Positions 8,374 through 17,068 of a DNA stretch of 64,000 nucleotides are shown piece after piece; position 1 is the first letter of the stretch, and each line of letters opens with the position of its first letter. The position numbers were made by a program, and so were the translations under genes. Source of the stretch: Neobacillus cucumis (lineage in GTDB: Bacteria > Bacillota > Bacilli > Bacillales > Cytobacillaceae); the NCBI RefSeq assembly GCF_002860255.1, contig NZ_PGVE01000072.1, forward strand, positions 62,001 through 126,000, in the 5' to 3' direction. The notes beneath the pieces were generated by a model that was not told the DNA's origin, did no database searches, and worked only from the letters and a program-made list of their open reading frames with translations.

Positions 8374-8814
8374 TTAATAGTTTTTTAGCAGCATTTTATC
8401 TATGGAACGTACTTTATCATATGATTTTTTTAGTCTCTCAGGAACCAAGGTTCGGCCGTATTCCCAGGAATTCCTTTCTATTTCAGCTAGAAGCTGTTCT
8501 TTTTCAAAATCCTCACCATACTTTAAAGTCCTTAAATCGTGTTTGTTTTTCTTAAAATCTAAATAATAGCCGAGTTGATGAAAAAGAATAATTTTAACAC
8601 AGTCTTCATCGGTCTCTTTAATTTTAAAATTAATATTAGCAATGTATCCATTTATTTGCAGATAGTTAAACTTAATGGTATTTGTCGAGACGTTATAACT
8701 CATAGGCGCAGGCAGTTTATTATTCAATTCATAATTTATATCTAATTTGTGCTCTTGCAATGTAGCTTTAATGATCTCCTCAATATCCCATATATAAAGC
8801 ATCTTATTGATCAA
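8374..8814 (-). CDS. Degenerate zincin-like protein of unknown function
   Basis: A 146-residue protein without a firm family. The segment IILFHQLGYYLDFKKN aligns by eye with the HExGHxxD core of M78/ImmA-like and M48-type metallopeptidases. The catalytic glutamate is Q and the second histidine is Y, and an EKEQLLAEIERNSWEYG helix follows, where zincins place a third ligand. It is therefore probably a catalytically dead peptidase relative, or only a chance resemblance. The TTG start at 8814 lies very close to GGAAGGG; the ATG at 8802 with a long spacer is the alternative. Confidence 0.6.
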   Translation of the reverse strand: MINKMLYIWDIEEIIKATLQEHKLDINYELNNKLPAPMSYNVSTNTIKFNYLQINGYIANINFKIKETDEDCVKIILFHQLGYYLDFKKNKHDLRTLKYGEDFEKEQLLAEIERNSWEYGRTLVPERLKKSYDKVRSIDKMLLKNY

Positions 8815-8863
8815 TACCCTTCCATAGAATTTTCATTCAAAGTCACTTTATTAGTAAGAAATA

Positions 8864-9022
8864 CTATTTTTTCTCAATGATAACGAATAAAACACCAATG
8901 AGAATGAGAATGGAGCCTATCCAAAAGGGTACACCTATGTTTTCACCTAGTATAAGCCATCCGAGTAATGCTCCGACCACGGGTTGAAAGAAGAAAAATA
9001 ATCCTCCACTTAGTAATCTTAC
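8864..9022 (-). pseudogene. 3' remnant of an EamA/DMT family transporter gene
   Basis: The minus strand encodes about 52 residues containing FFFFQPVVGALLGWLILGEN, a glycine- and isoleucine-rich last membrane segment and the ending VFVIIEKK before TAG. This is the characteristic last two helices of an EamA drug/metabolite transporter. The frame runs into a stop codon just upstream at 9023, and the rest of the roughly 300-residue gene is absent. It is a decayed fragment left by a deletion. Confidence 0.8.
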
Positions 9023-9241
9023 TTATAATCATCTGTGTTCTATTATAGCAGAATCTACAGTTTTTTAATGGATAAAATCCTTATATGTTACCGAGAAACC
9101 AGTAAGGTCACCTCTGCTTACTAAGGTGGAGTGTATAATTTATCTTCTCCTAGAAAATATTATGTCAAAAAGGAATTTTTTGAAAGATAAGTTAGGTACT
9201 GGATTGCAAAAAGGCTTTTATACCGTAGTAGGGAGATACCG

Positions 9242-10333
9242 ATGAATAAAGAAAAAATTAGTTCCCTCCAGCTTTTTTATTTAATGACGGGATATGTTTT
9301 AGGGACGGCTATCATTTTAGGATTAGGGGCCGAAGTAAAACAAGATGCATGGTTATTTATACTAATCGGTATAGTAGGCGGTCTCGTTTTAATGGCTGTG
9401 TTTAGTCAACTATCCACCTATTATCCAGGTGATACATTGGTTCAGATGCTGCCAAAAATTATCGGAAAGTATCTTTCCTATCCAGTAGGCCTGCTTTATA
9501 TTTTCCATTTTACCTATTCCGCTGCCAGGGCATGCAGAGAATTAGGTGATCTTATTGTTACGACCATATTAAGTGAAACCCCCATTATTGTCGTAATCGG
9601 AAGCTTTATGGTATTGATGATTTATTGCTTACGAGGGGGAGTTGAGACCTTAGGCAGAATGGCCGAAATCGTTTTTCCTATTTATATTTTTGCTCTCATT
9701 CTGATTTGGATTTTATTATTTAGTATTACAGAATTTAATCTTAAAAATCTAACTCCTATATTAGGGAATGGCCTAAAGCCATTATTGAAAAGTGCCATTC
9801 CAACAGCAATAAATTTCCCATTTGGAGAAACCATGGTCATCTTGATGCTATTTCCTTTTCTAAATAAAAATGGACGTCAAAGAAAGATAGGAATGCTCAG
9901 CATTCTAGTTGGTGGTCTCCTTTTAATTGTTAATTCGATTATGATGATCTCTGTATTAGGGCCTGAAATTTACAGTAGGGATCTATTTACCCTGCTTGCG
10001 GCTACTCAAATGGTTTCTATTGCAGATTTCCTTGAACGCTTTGATGCTCTAGTTATTTTAATGATGGTTACTGGTGTTTTTTTTAAGATGGGAGGGTTTA
10101 CACTCGGAGCCGCCGTGGGAATATCTCAATTATTCAAATTAAAGCAGACTCGTTCTGTAGTGCTTGCACTTGGTACAATCATTCCCCCCTTATCTCTAAT
10201 AAGTGCATCCAGTTATGTGGAACATTTAGAATTTGGATTCAAGTTTTATGTTCCATATGTTCATACCATTTTGCAAATAATCATACCTGTCATACTACTT
10301 TTCATCGCATTTATAAAAAAAAAGGGAACATAA
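9242..10333 (+). CDS. Germinant receptor B subunit (GerAB/GerKB type)
   Basis: A 363-residue endospore germination permease of the APC superfamily, with about ten membrane helices. It opens with SSLQLFYLMTGYVLGTAII, typical of GerAB/GerBB/GerKB, and has the conserved AINFPFGETMVIL segment in the middle. In receptors of known function, the B subunit in the inner spore membrane binds the germinant amino acid or sugar. An SD-like AGGGAGAT stands 6 nt upstream of the ATG. It is first in an operon with the A, C and a D-like subunit, a B-A-C-D order that differs from the usual A-B-C. The germinant cannot be predicted. Confidence 0.92.
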   Translation: MNKEKISSLQLFYLMTGYVLGTAIILGLGAEVKQDAWLFILIGIVGGLVLMAVFSQLSTYYPGDTLVQMLPKIIGKYLSYPVGLLYIFHFTYSAARACRELGDLIVTTILSETPIIVVIGSFMVLMIYCLRGGVETLGRMAEIVFPIYIFALILIWILLFSITEFNLKNLTPILGNGLKPLLKSAIPTAINFPFGETMVILMLFPFLNKNGRQRKIGMLSILVGGLLLIVNSIMMISVLGPEIYSRDLFTLLAATQMVSIADFLERFDALVILMMVTGVFFKMGGFTLGAAVGISQLFKLKQTRSVVLALGTIIPPLSLISASSYVEHLEFGFKFYVPYVHTILQIIIPVILLFIAFIKKKGT

Positions 10334-10363
10334 AAAGATTCCTTATCGAGGAGGTGGTTAGGA

Positions 10364-11923
10364 TTGAGAATGTTAACAGGGTTAAAAAAAATAATGTCTG
10401 CCAATCATAAACAGAATAAATCCCAAATAGTAGACAAAAAGGATATGGGTGTATTAACTGGAATTTTACATGAAGATTTTAATCAGATTAAGCAGCTTTT
10501 TGAAGGGGCGGCAGATTTTGCTTATCGGGAACTAGGAATAAATTCTACTACCTCTGTTATCATTTTATTCCTTGATGGTTTGGTCGATATGGAAAGAATC
10601 GAATTACACGTGATCAATCCTTTGGTAAAACAAAACGAGAAACTGCTGCAGCAATCAAAACCTACAATGGATGACATAAAAGCAGTTCTTAGCTCAGCTC
10701 AAATAGTAGAAGGGACAACGTTCGAGCAAGTGATTGATCAAATTTTATCAGGAGGAACGGTTGTATTAATTAACGGTTGTCAAAAAGCGCTTTTTTTAAG
10801 TCAACAATCATGGGAGCAGCGGTCAGTGGAAGAACCTTTAACAGAAGCAGTTGTTTTAGGACCAAGAGAAGGCTTCACTGAAAATATTCGGACGAATGTA
10901 AGCATGATTCGAAGACGATTAAAAACAACGAAATTGAAATTTGAATATATGAAGATAGGAAATCTATCTCAAACAGAAGTGTGCATTACCTATCTTGATA
11001 GTATTGCACAATTTTCCATCGTAGAAGAGGTACGAAGCCGGTTAAACCAGATTAAGATTGATGCTATTGAGGACAGTGGGTATATATTGGAATTGATCGA
11101 GGATCATCCATATTCCGTGTTTCCGCAAATTGTGCAGACGGAGCGGCCGGACCGAGTAGTAGGAAATCTACTCGAAGGCCGAGTTGGGATTATCGTGGAT
11201 AATAGTCCTTTTGTTCTCATAGTTCCTGTCACATTTTTTCAGATGATGAATTCCCCAGAGGACTATTATGGAAGATTTATCATGACATCGTTTATTAGGT
11301 TCATTCGGTATTTATTTTTATTGATTGCTTTGATGTTTCCAGCAATATATATTGCTGTCACAACCTTTCATCATGAATTGATGCCAACAAACCTTTTGTT
11401 CAGTGTTGCGGCTTCAAGAGAAAAGGTGCCATTCCCTGCGGTCGTAGAAGTCCTGTTAATGGAAATAACCTTTGAAGCATTACGCGAAGCTGGTTTGCGA
11501 TTGCCAAGACCAATTGGGTCAACAGTTAGTATTGTTGGTGCGTTGGTGATTGGACAGGCAGCGGTAGAAGCAGGAATTGTATCAGCTCCATTAGTCATTG
11601 TAGTATCAACAACGGGTATTGCCTCGTTTATGTTTCCTAATTACGCCTTTACCGGAGCTATTCGACTCCTGCGTTTTATTATGATGTTTCTAGCCGCAAA
11701 TCTTGGGTTTTATGGCATCTTGCTTGGAGTTTTCTTTATTGTGGCTCATCTGGTTCAACTTCGGTCATTTGGTATACCTTATTTGGCTCCTATAGCTCCA
11801 TTTACCTTTAATAACCTTAAAGATATATTTATTAGAGCCCCTTGGTGGAAAATGAATGAACGACCGGAACAAACTGGAAAAAGAAATCTAAAGAGGTTAG
11901 GCCCAAGAAATCGTAAATACTAG
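10364..11923 (+). CDS. Germinant receptor A subunit (GerAA/GerKA type)
   Basis: A 519-residue GerA family protein. A soluble N-terminal region of about 280 residues is followed by the membrane part with the conserved FPAIYIAVTTFHHELMPTNL loop and the EALREAGLRLPRPIGSTVSI motif. In other receptors this subunit forms an oligomeric ion channel in the inner spore membrane that opens on germinant binding. The start is TTG at 10364 with GGAGGTGG 6 nt upstream; the gene begins 31 nt after the B subunit. Confidence 0.95.
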   Translation: MRMLTGLKKIMSANHKQNKSQIVDKKDMGVLTGILHEDFNQIKQLFEGAADFAYRELGINSTTSVIILFLDGLVDMERIELHVINPLVKQNEKLLQQSKPTMDDIKAVLSSAQIVEGTTFEQVIDQILSGGTVVLINGCQKALFLSQQSWEQRSVEEPLTEAVVLGPREGFTENIRTNVSMIRRRLKTTKLKFEYMKIGNLSQTEVCITYLDSIAQFSIVEEVRSRLNQIKIDAIEDSGYILELIEDHPYSVFPQIVQTERPDRVVGNLLEGRVGIIVDNSPFVLIVPVTFFQMMNSPEDYYGRFIMTSFIRFIRYLFLLIALMFPAIYIAVTTFHHELMPTNLLFSVAASREKVPFPAVVEVLLMEITFEALREAGLRLPRPIGSTVSIVGALVIGQAAVEAGIVSAPLVIVVSTTGIASFMFPNYAFTGAIRLLRFIMMFLAANLGFYGILLGVFFIVAHLVQLRSFGIPYLAPIAPFTFNNLKDIFIRAPWWKMNERPEQTGKRNLKRLGPRNRKY

Positions 11924-11935
11924 CTTGTTTATCAG

Positions 11936-12036
11936 AGGCTATTTTCGCAAAAATTGTTGTCTTCGTATAGGTTCATCAACCGTATAACTATATGCTTCGT
12001 GGCATCTTTTCGTAAGAAATTTTGCGAAAATTGCCT
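11936..12036. repeat. 101-bp palindromic element inside the ger operon
   Basis: Terminal inverted repeats of about 20 bp (GGCTATTTTCGCAAAAATTG and its near-complement ending AATTGCC) enclose 60 bp of non-coding sequence between the A and C genes. The other junctions in this operon are 27-30 nt, so the 198 nt here look like an insertion. Its size and termini suggest a miniature inverted-repeat element or a transcript-processing hairpin. Confidence 0.6.
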
Positions 12037-12121
12037 AGAATCTTAGTAAATGGCCCTTATTAAAGTCCAGAAGCAACTAAGTTTACGAAAAGAGCCTTAT
12101 CATATGACAGGATGGGTACTA

Positions 12122-13270
12122 ATGAAAGCAATTAGACGGCTGCTACTCTTAAGTATGACCATTATTATGCTTACTGGTTGTTGGAATCGTATTGAAATTA
12201 ATGATGTTGGTATTATTACTGCTATTGGTTTAGACCTTTTGAAAGGGGATCGAATTCTACTATCTCTTCAAGTAGCCGTTCCATCAAAGTTAGGTCCAAC
12301 TGGAGCAAGTGGTGGAGGCAGCAATGGAAAAGGTACCTTCGTCATTTCAGACACTGGTTCAACCGTTTCGGAGGCTTACCGAAATATACAAGTCAAAATG
12401 TCGAGACGTATTTTCTTTTCGCAAAGCAGGGTGTTATTAATAGGAAGTGAGTTAGCTAAAAAGGGTGTTTATCATATTATTGATTTCCATACAAGGTACC
12501 AAGAACCACGGATCAACAGTTTTATCATGTTCACTAAGGGAAAAGCATTCAATATCATTAAAAGTACACCAAATTTTGAGAGTGTTTCATCAGAAGAAAC
12601 GAAAGAACTTGCGAAGCTTGGTATAGGTCTAAAAATTACTGTAATGGATTTTTATAACATGCTTCTTACTGACGGTTTAGAACCTATTGCACCAAAATTT
12701 TCATTAGAATCTAGAGAATTAAAAAATAAATCAAAAAAGATACAAGCAATTAAAGGAGCAGCTGTATTTAAAAATGATAAACTGGCAGGTTGGATGGATG
12801 AAGAGGAAATTCGGGGAGTTTTATGGCTTCGAAACGAAATACAGGAAGGAGTAATAACAATTAAGATCCCTGAAGAAAATGGCGGTGGAAAGGTTAGTTT
12901 GGATATTGAAAGAACCGAGGCAAAAATTATTCCAGCGCATAGAAAGGGAGAAGTAATAGTCACATTAATAGTGAACGGTGAAATGACGATCATAGAAAAT
13001 TACTCTAAATTGAATTTAACCGAGCAAAAAGTACTCGAATTTTTACAAAAAAATATTGAAAAAAAGATTAATGAAAGAATTCGGTTATCAGTAGATATTG
13101 CCCAAAAACAGTATCAGTCAGATATTTTTGGGTTTGGTCAAGAGATATACAAAAAATATCCAAAGGAATGGAATTCACATTATAAAAATAAATGGGAGCA
13201 AGAATTTCCACATTTAGATGTTTCAATAAATTCACATGTTTCTGTAAGAAGAATTGGTTTAACTAAGTAA
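12122..13270 (+). CDS. Germinant receptor C subunit lipoprotein (GerAC/GerKC type)
   Basis: A 382-residue Ger(x)C family lipoprotein. The chosen ATG gives a textbook lipoprotein signal: MKAIRRLLLLS, a hydrophobic core, the lipobox MLTGC, then the conserved CWNRIEINDVGII that opens mature GerC proteins. A longer reading from 12050 would add 24 residues ahead of the signal and is unlikely. The mature protein is anchored by diacylglycerol to the outer face of the inner spore membrane. The weak AGGATGGG ribosome site and the 101-bp element upstream may lower its translation relative to A and B. Confidence 0.92.
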   Translation: MKAIRRLLLLSMTIIMLTGCWNRIEINDVGIITAIGLDLLKGDRILLSLQVAVPSKLGPTGASGGGSNGKGTFVISDTGSTVSEAYRNIQVKMSRRIFFSQSRVLLIGSELAKKGVYHIIDFHTRYQEPRINSFIMFTKGKAFNIIKSTPNFESVSSEETKELAKLGIGLKITVMDFYNMLLTDGLEPIAPKFSLESRELKNKSKKIQAIKGAAVFKNDKLAGWMDEEEIRGVLWLRNEIQEGVITIKIPEENGGGKVSLDIERTEAKIIPAHRKGEVIVTLIVNGEMTIIENYSKLNLTEQKVLEFLQKNIEKKINERIRLSVDIAQKQYQSDIFGFGQEIYKKYPKEWNSHYKNKWEQEFPHLDVSINSHVSVRRIGLTK

Positions 13271-13297
13271 ATAATTATTTGAAAAAAGGAATAAAAC

Positions 13298-13462
13298 ATG
13301 ATGAAGATAGGTTTAATCATTCTTATTTTTGCTTCACTTCTTGCTTGGGAAGTACCTCTCTTAATCAGAAACAAAGAAATAAAAGAATTGGTTGTCTTTT
13401 CTATTCTTTTTGTCATCGGATTTGTCTTAAGTATTGCGGTGATTATGAAATCTTTTATTTGA
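13298..13462 (+). CDS. Small membrane protein, probable germinant receptor D-like subunit
   Basis: A 54-residue protein, MMKIGLIILIFASLLAWEVP onward, with two membrane helices separated by a charged loop (LIRNKEIKELV). AAAGGA stands 7 nt upstream, and the gene starts 27 nt after the C subunit. Two-helix proteins of 50-80 residues accompany many Bacillales ger operons, where D subunits modulate receptor activity. The size, topology and position fit; the sequence alone does not prove it. A 70-codon frame overlapping it in another phase is a shadow. Confidence 0.75.
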   Translation: MMKIGLIILIFASLLAWEVPLLIRNKEIKELVVFSILFVIGFVLSIAVIMKSFI

Positions 13463-13468
13463 TTTCCT

Positions 13469-13512
13469 TCCCCGGGACATTGGAAAGTTAGATGTACACC
13501 ATGTCCCAGGGA
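13469..13512. other. Hairpin between ger operon and converging gene
   Basis: The inverted repeat TCCC-c-GGGACAT ... ATGTCCC-a-GGGA has a 20-nt loop. No U-run follows, so it may serve as an mRNA-protecting or weakly terminating hairpin at the end of both converging transcripts. Confidence 0.5.
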
Positions 13513-13517
13513 GTTGA

Positions 13518-13820
13518 TTAATCGTAACGGACTTGATCTTCTCCTTCAATAATAAGCTCAAGTTCTGTATAAAAGTTGAGTTCAAGCGGTGCTGGTAATC
13601 GTTCAATTAATTCCTTAATTTCGATAAGATTTTCTGCTTCTTCAATAGTAGATGGTGGTTGTTCTAAATGCTGAAACCAATTCTTTAACTCGTCAATAAA
13701 CTCATAAAAATGCCTCTCAAACCTCTCTGCACATTCCTCGCTTTCATCCTCTGAGGCTTTCTTCATCCACTCCCAATCTTCTAGGGCAATTTCCAATTTC
13801 TCTTTAACACGATTTATCAT
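13518..13820 (-). CDS. Small acidic protein of unknown function
   Basis: A 100-residue, strongly acidic and predicted all-helical protein (charged run KASEDESEECAERFERHFYE, ending EGEDQVRYD). It has no signal, membrane segment or catalytic motif, and I do not recognise its family. It is monocistronic and convergent with the ger operon. The ATG start at 13820 follows a GAGTGA-like site (AATCACTC on the plus strand). Confidence 0.6.
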   Translation of the reverse strand: MINRVKEKLEIALEDWEWMKKASEDESEECAERFERHFYEFIDELKNWFQHLEQPPSTIEEAENLIEIKELIERLPAPLELNFYTELELIIEGEDQVRYD

Positions 13821-14043
13821 TTAATCACTCCACGAATATTAGTATAATATGGTGAGTTAAAATCATTTAAAAAAATTCATCAAAACATAAGGAACTAAGT
13901 GAAATGGAACGAATTATTCTATGAATTTTAAATGATTATAATAAGAAAAATAAAAAAGTAGAATTTTTTTGGATTATCTCAGTGAAAAAAATTGGTTTTT
14001 CTGCTAGCATACTAATGGTATATTATAATCCGGAGGGAAAAAC

Positions 14044-14172
14044 ATGAGCAAAATAGAGGAATTAAAACAAGAATTGCAGGTCTTGACCGCTCGACGTGAT
14101 CGGATGCAGAAGAACCTTTATGAAGTGGAAAAACGCATTAATGAGATTGTTACTGAATTAAAAAAACAATAA
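14044..14172 (+). CDS. 42-residue coiled-coil peptide
   Basis: A short gene with a strong ribosome site (GGAGG, 7 nt spacing) and ATG. It encodes MSKIEELKQELQVLTARRDR and continues with heptad leucines/isoleucines to ELKKQ. It is a single amphipathic helix, probably a dimeric coiled coil. I do not recognise the family, and its function is unknown. The 220 nt upstream are AT-rich and could hold its promoter. Confidence 0.65.
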   Translation: MSKIEELKQELQVLTARRDRMQKNLYEVEKRINEIVTELKKQ

Positions 14173-14318
14173 AAACGAAGGGGACGCTCCTTTAAACAGT
14201 TGGCTGCCAAACAGCAGCCTTTACTTATTAAATTAAAGGTGCATGAACTGACGTTCATTCAGGAAATTCTACAAAAGTCAATCGCAATTCAGTCGAGAAT
14301 ACCGCTTAAATATAATAG

Positions 14319-15344
14319 TTACATCGTGAAAAATGTGAAAACCGAGAGAAGAAGAGAAGTAATCACCATGGCAAGAAGTGGTCTTAATCCTTTTGTTCTA
14401 AGATCCGTGAGGCTAACATTCAAACCCAAGCCAATCATTGCCATGGTCAATAGAAAGGAAGTGACAAAAGAAATGCCGTTCATGACACTTGCTGATAAGA
14501 TCATCGTATGTCCAATCACATAACTTCCAAATAAGCTCGTGATAATAAAACCAATAAGAAACCAGGGAAATTCAATTTTTTCTTCAGAATCAGATTCAAC
14601 AGTTCCTTTACGTTTCATCCAATACATGAGAATAAAACTGAGTGGAACAAGTAAGAAGACACGACCAAGTTTTGCTAACAGTGCTATAGCAAGGGCATCC
14701 GGTCCTGCTGGGGCTCCAGCTAGGGCGACATGGGCAATCTCGTGAAGTCCTACACCTGACCAAATTCCGTATTGCATGTCTGTTAAAGGAATAAAAGGTC
14801 TAATAATCGTATAGGCAATAGCAAAAAAGGTTCCAACTAAGGCAATAATCCCAGCACCCATTGCGGTATCTTCCTCCTTAGCTTTCAAAATGGGTGACAC
14901 GGCTGCAATGGCCGCTGCCCCACAGACTCCCGTGCCTATTCCAAGTAACATAGATAATGAAGCATCTGCTTTAAGCCATTTTGCAAGTAATAGGGTAACA
15001 AGGATCGAAAAGACAATCGTTCCGATATCTCTTGCCAGCAAAACTAACCCCTGATGAAACACCACATCCATATTGAGTTTTAATCCAAAGAGAATGATGG
15101 CAAGTCTTAACAATTTTTTTGCAGAAAATTGAATACCTGTACGAAGTTTTTCAGGGTATCCCCATATTTGTCGATAGATGACAGCTATAATAATTGCACA
15201 GGCAAGCTGCCCAACATGATCTAGTCCGGGGACTTTTGATAATTCATAACCAATTAATGCCATAATAAAGGTAAACGCAATACCCCCAAGCAAGCGCCCA
15301 ATGGTAGATGAGTTCTGCTGCTGTGTGATTGCTGTGTTTGTCAT
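14319..15344 (-). CDS. YeiH-family putative sulfate exporter
   Basis: A 341-residue membrane protein of the UPF0324/YeiH (PSE) family with about ten helices. Conserved segments include LGIGTGVCGAAAIAAVSPIL and GVGLHEIAHVALAGAP. Family members are annotated as sulfate exporters on limited evidence. An AAAGGAGA site lies 6-7 nt before the ATG. It is divergent from a LysR-type regulator; E. coli yeiH is likewise next to the LysR gene yeiE, so the neighbour probably controls it. Confidence 0.9.
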   Translation of the reverse strand: MTNTAITQQQNSSTIGRLLGGIAFTFIMALIGYELSKVPGLDHVGQLACAIIIAVIYRQIWGYPEKLRTGIQFSAKKLLRLAIILFGLKLNMDVVFHQGLVLLARDIGTIVFSILVTLLLAKWLKADASLSMLLGIGTGVCGAAAIAAVSPILKAKEEDTAMGAGIIALVGTFFAIAYTIIRPFIPLTDMQYGIWSGVGLHEIAHVALAGAPAGPDALAIALLAKLGRVFLLVPLSFILMYWMKRKGTVESDSEEKIEFPWFLIGFIITSLFGSYVIGHTMILSASVMNGISFVTSFLLTMAMIGLGLNVSLTDLRTKGLRPLLAMVITSLLLSVFTFFTM

Positions 15345-15501
15345 TGTAAGATCTCCTTTAATTGATCATGAATTAATCATATGTTCGTTTCAATTATAAG
15401 TAAAATAAATTATAATAATGATTACAATAAGTATTTGCTTATTATACTTTCACTTGAAACTTGTCCATCATTCTTTAGTTATAAAAATAGGGGGAATCAT
15501 A
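15345..15501. promoter_or_regulatory. Divergent control region of yeiH-like and LysR-type genes
   Basis: This AT-rich intergenic space contains the dyad ATTATAA-N10-TTATAAT at 15393-15416, a plausible LysR-type site (T-N11-A style). In such AT-rich DNA the dyad could also be chance. Both promoters must lie here. Confidence 0.4.
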
Positions 15502-16377
15502 GTGGATCAATCCTTAACTGTTTTTATTATCGTTGCAGAACAGCGTAACTTCACTCGTGCCGCTGAAATTCTTCATATGACACAACCAGCCGTGAGTAAT
15601 TATATTCAGACACTAGAACGAACGTTGGATACAAAATTGTTAGAAAGAACGAATAAATATGTCAGACTTAATAAAGCCGGAGACATTGTTTATCATCACG
15701 CAAAAGAAATTTTAAGTTTATATACGCGAATGGAAAATTTATTGGATGATTTAAAACATACTGCAAGTGGAACTCTTACGATTGGTTCTAGCTTTACATA
15801 TGGGGAGTACATTCTTCCTCACAAAATCGCCAAATTACTTAATGTTTATCCATTACTAAAACCTAACATCATAATAAGAAATACAAATGATATTATTGAT
15901 TTAATGATGCAACAACAAATAGATGTCGGGATTATTGAAGGTGAAATGAAAAATAATAAAGTAAACATAAAACCATTTGCACTTGACCGCTTATCAATCA
16001 TAGTGCCCTCCAACCATCCCTTATTAGCAAAAAAAGAAATAGATCCTTTAGAGTTGATTGAGGAGACGTGGCTAGTCCGGGAAGAAGGTTCTGGGACAAA
16101 GGAAATGCAGGAAAAGGGTTTTAAACAGTTGGGTTTTACTCCAAAAAAGATAATGGAATTTGGGAGTACACAGGTCATTAAGGAATCCATTGAAGCCGGT
16201 CTGGGGATTTCATTACTTTCTCACTCAGCTATAAGAAAGGAGTTAGAGCTTGGAAAATTAATGGTACTCGATATAGAGGGCTTTCCAATCACAAGAAATT
16301 TCTCGTTAGTAACTCCAAATGTTACATTTCAAACAAAAGCAAGCGAGGTTTTTAAAAAATTAATAATAAATGAGTGA
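15502..16377 (+). CDS. LysR-family transcriptional regulator
   Basis: A 291-residue LysR regulator. The N-terminal winged helix-turn-helix is QSLTVFIIVAEQRNFTRAAE followed by TQPAVSNYIQTLER, and residues 90-290 form the substrate-binding domain. The start is GTG at 15502, with AGGGGG 7 nt upstream; the 28 extra N-terminal residues of the longest frame are hydrophobic and unlike the family. It is divergent from the YeiH-like exporter, so a role in sulfur or anion homeostasis similar to CysL/YeiE is likely but inferred. Confidence 0.92.
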   Translation: MDQSLTVFIIVAEQRNFTRAAEILHMTQPAVSNYIQTLERTLDTKLLERTNKYVRLNKAGDIVYHHAKEILSLYTRMENLLDDLKHTASGTLTIGSSFTYGEYILPHKIAKLLNVYPLLKPNIIIRNTNDIIDLMMQQQIDVGIIEGEMKNNKVNIKPFALDRLSIIVPSNHPLLAKKEIDPLELIEETWLVREEGSGTKEMQEKGFKQLGFTPKKIMEFGSTQVIKESIEAGLGISLLSHSAIRKELELGKLMVLDIEGFPITRNFSLVTPNVTFQTKASEVFKKLIINE

Positions 16378-17068
16378 TGGTTTTAGTTTATAGATTTATG
16401 CAAAAAAAATAAAAGAGGGTTCTTAAGGTTTTTCTGCAAAAAAAACCGTTGGTTTAAGTATTAGAAAATAATGTACAATGATTTATGTTCTTGCTAATTG
16501 AGGTGCGATTTTATTGTCTAAAACTACTGTTAAAATTGTCTAATTTTCAGTTTAAGGCTCTGTTATAATTCATTGTTGATTCGTGTAGGTGTGAGAATTC
16601 ATAGTCGGAGAATTTCCGGCTAATGTATAAAGAGGAAGCTTAAGAAGCAGAAATTAGCGGAGATATTCCGATTAACTGCTCTAAAAAAGACAAAATCCTA
16701 AGATTTGGGTAATATAAACGGAAAAGCTTCCTTTATTTTTAAGGAAATACCTATATTTCCCAATTTAAACGGAATTTTAACTTTTATTTTTCAAACACAG
16801 TGAAATCAACATTCAAGAAAATAGATGAATGGAAAAGAGCATCCAAAAATGCTCTTTTCTTTTTAAAATAATGTTATTTTTGGAGTGGATTAAGTTACCG
16901 AGATAAAACGAAATACTGACAAAACTCCCCATCAAGAGAACCCGTTAAAAATAATCGATTGGTATTTTTATTTAATTAAAGATAAAGGCATTAATGTTTA
17001 AAGGATAATACTTAGTTCAATAGGAAATTGTAATAAATGTATATTAATATTTGGAAGGATGACCTTAT
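16378..17068. other. Gene-free 690-nt region with degenerate CGGA repeats
   Basis: No gene is supported. The region contains two related 18-mers, CGGAGAATTTCCGGCTAA at 16605 and CGGAGATATTCCGATTAA at 16658. AAACGGAA motifs follow near 16715 and 16767. This pattern resembles the degenerate intergenic repeats common in Bacillaceae. An intrinsic terminator lies at 16832-16864. Confidence 0.55.
16832..16864 (+). terminator. Intrinsic terminator
   Basis: The perfect stem GAAAAGAGCAT / ATGCTCTTTTC with a 6-nt loop runs into TTTTT. It is about 460 nt beyond the LysR stop, so it may end an unrecognised transcript in this gap. Confidence 0.8.

Noticed and set aside
13279..13491. 70-codon plus-strand frame
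   Set aside because: Overlaps the two-helix 54-codon gene in another phase; composition rich in Cys, Tyr and His is unlike a real protein of this genome.
14200..14523. 107-codon plus-strand frame
   Set aside because: Mostly antisense to the 3' end of the yeiH-like gene; no family and no SD.
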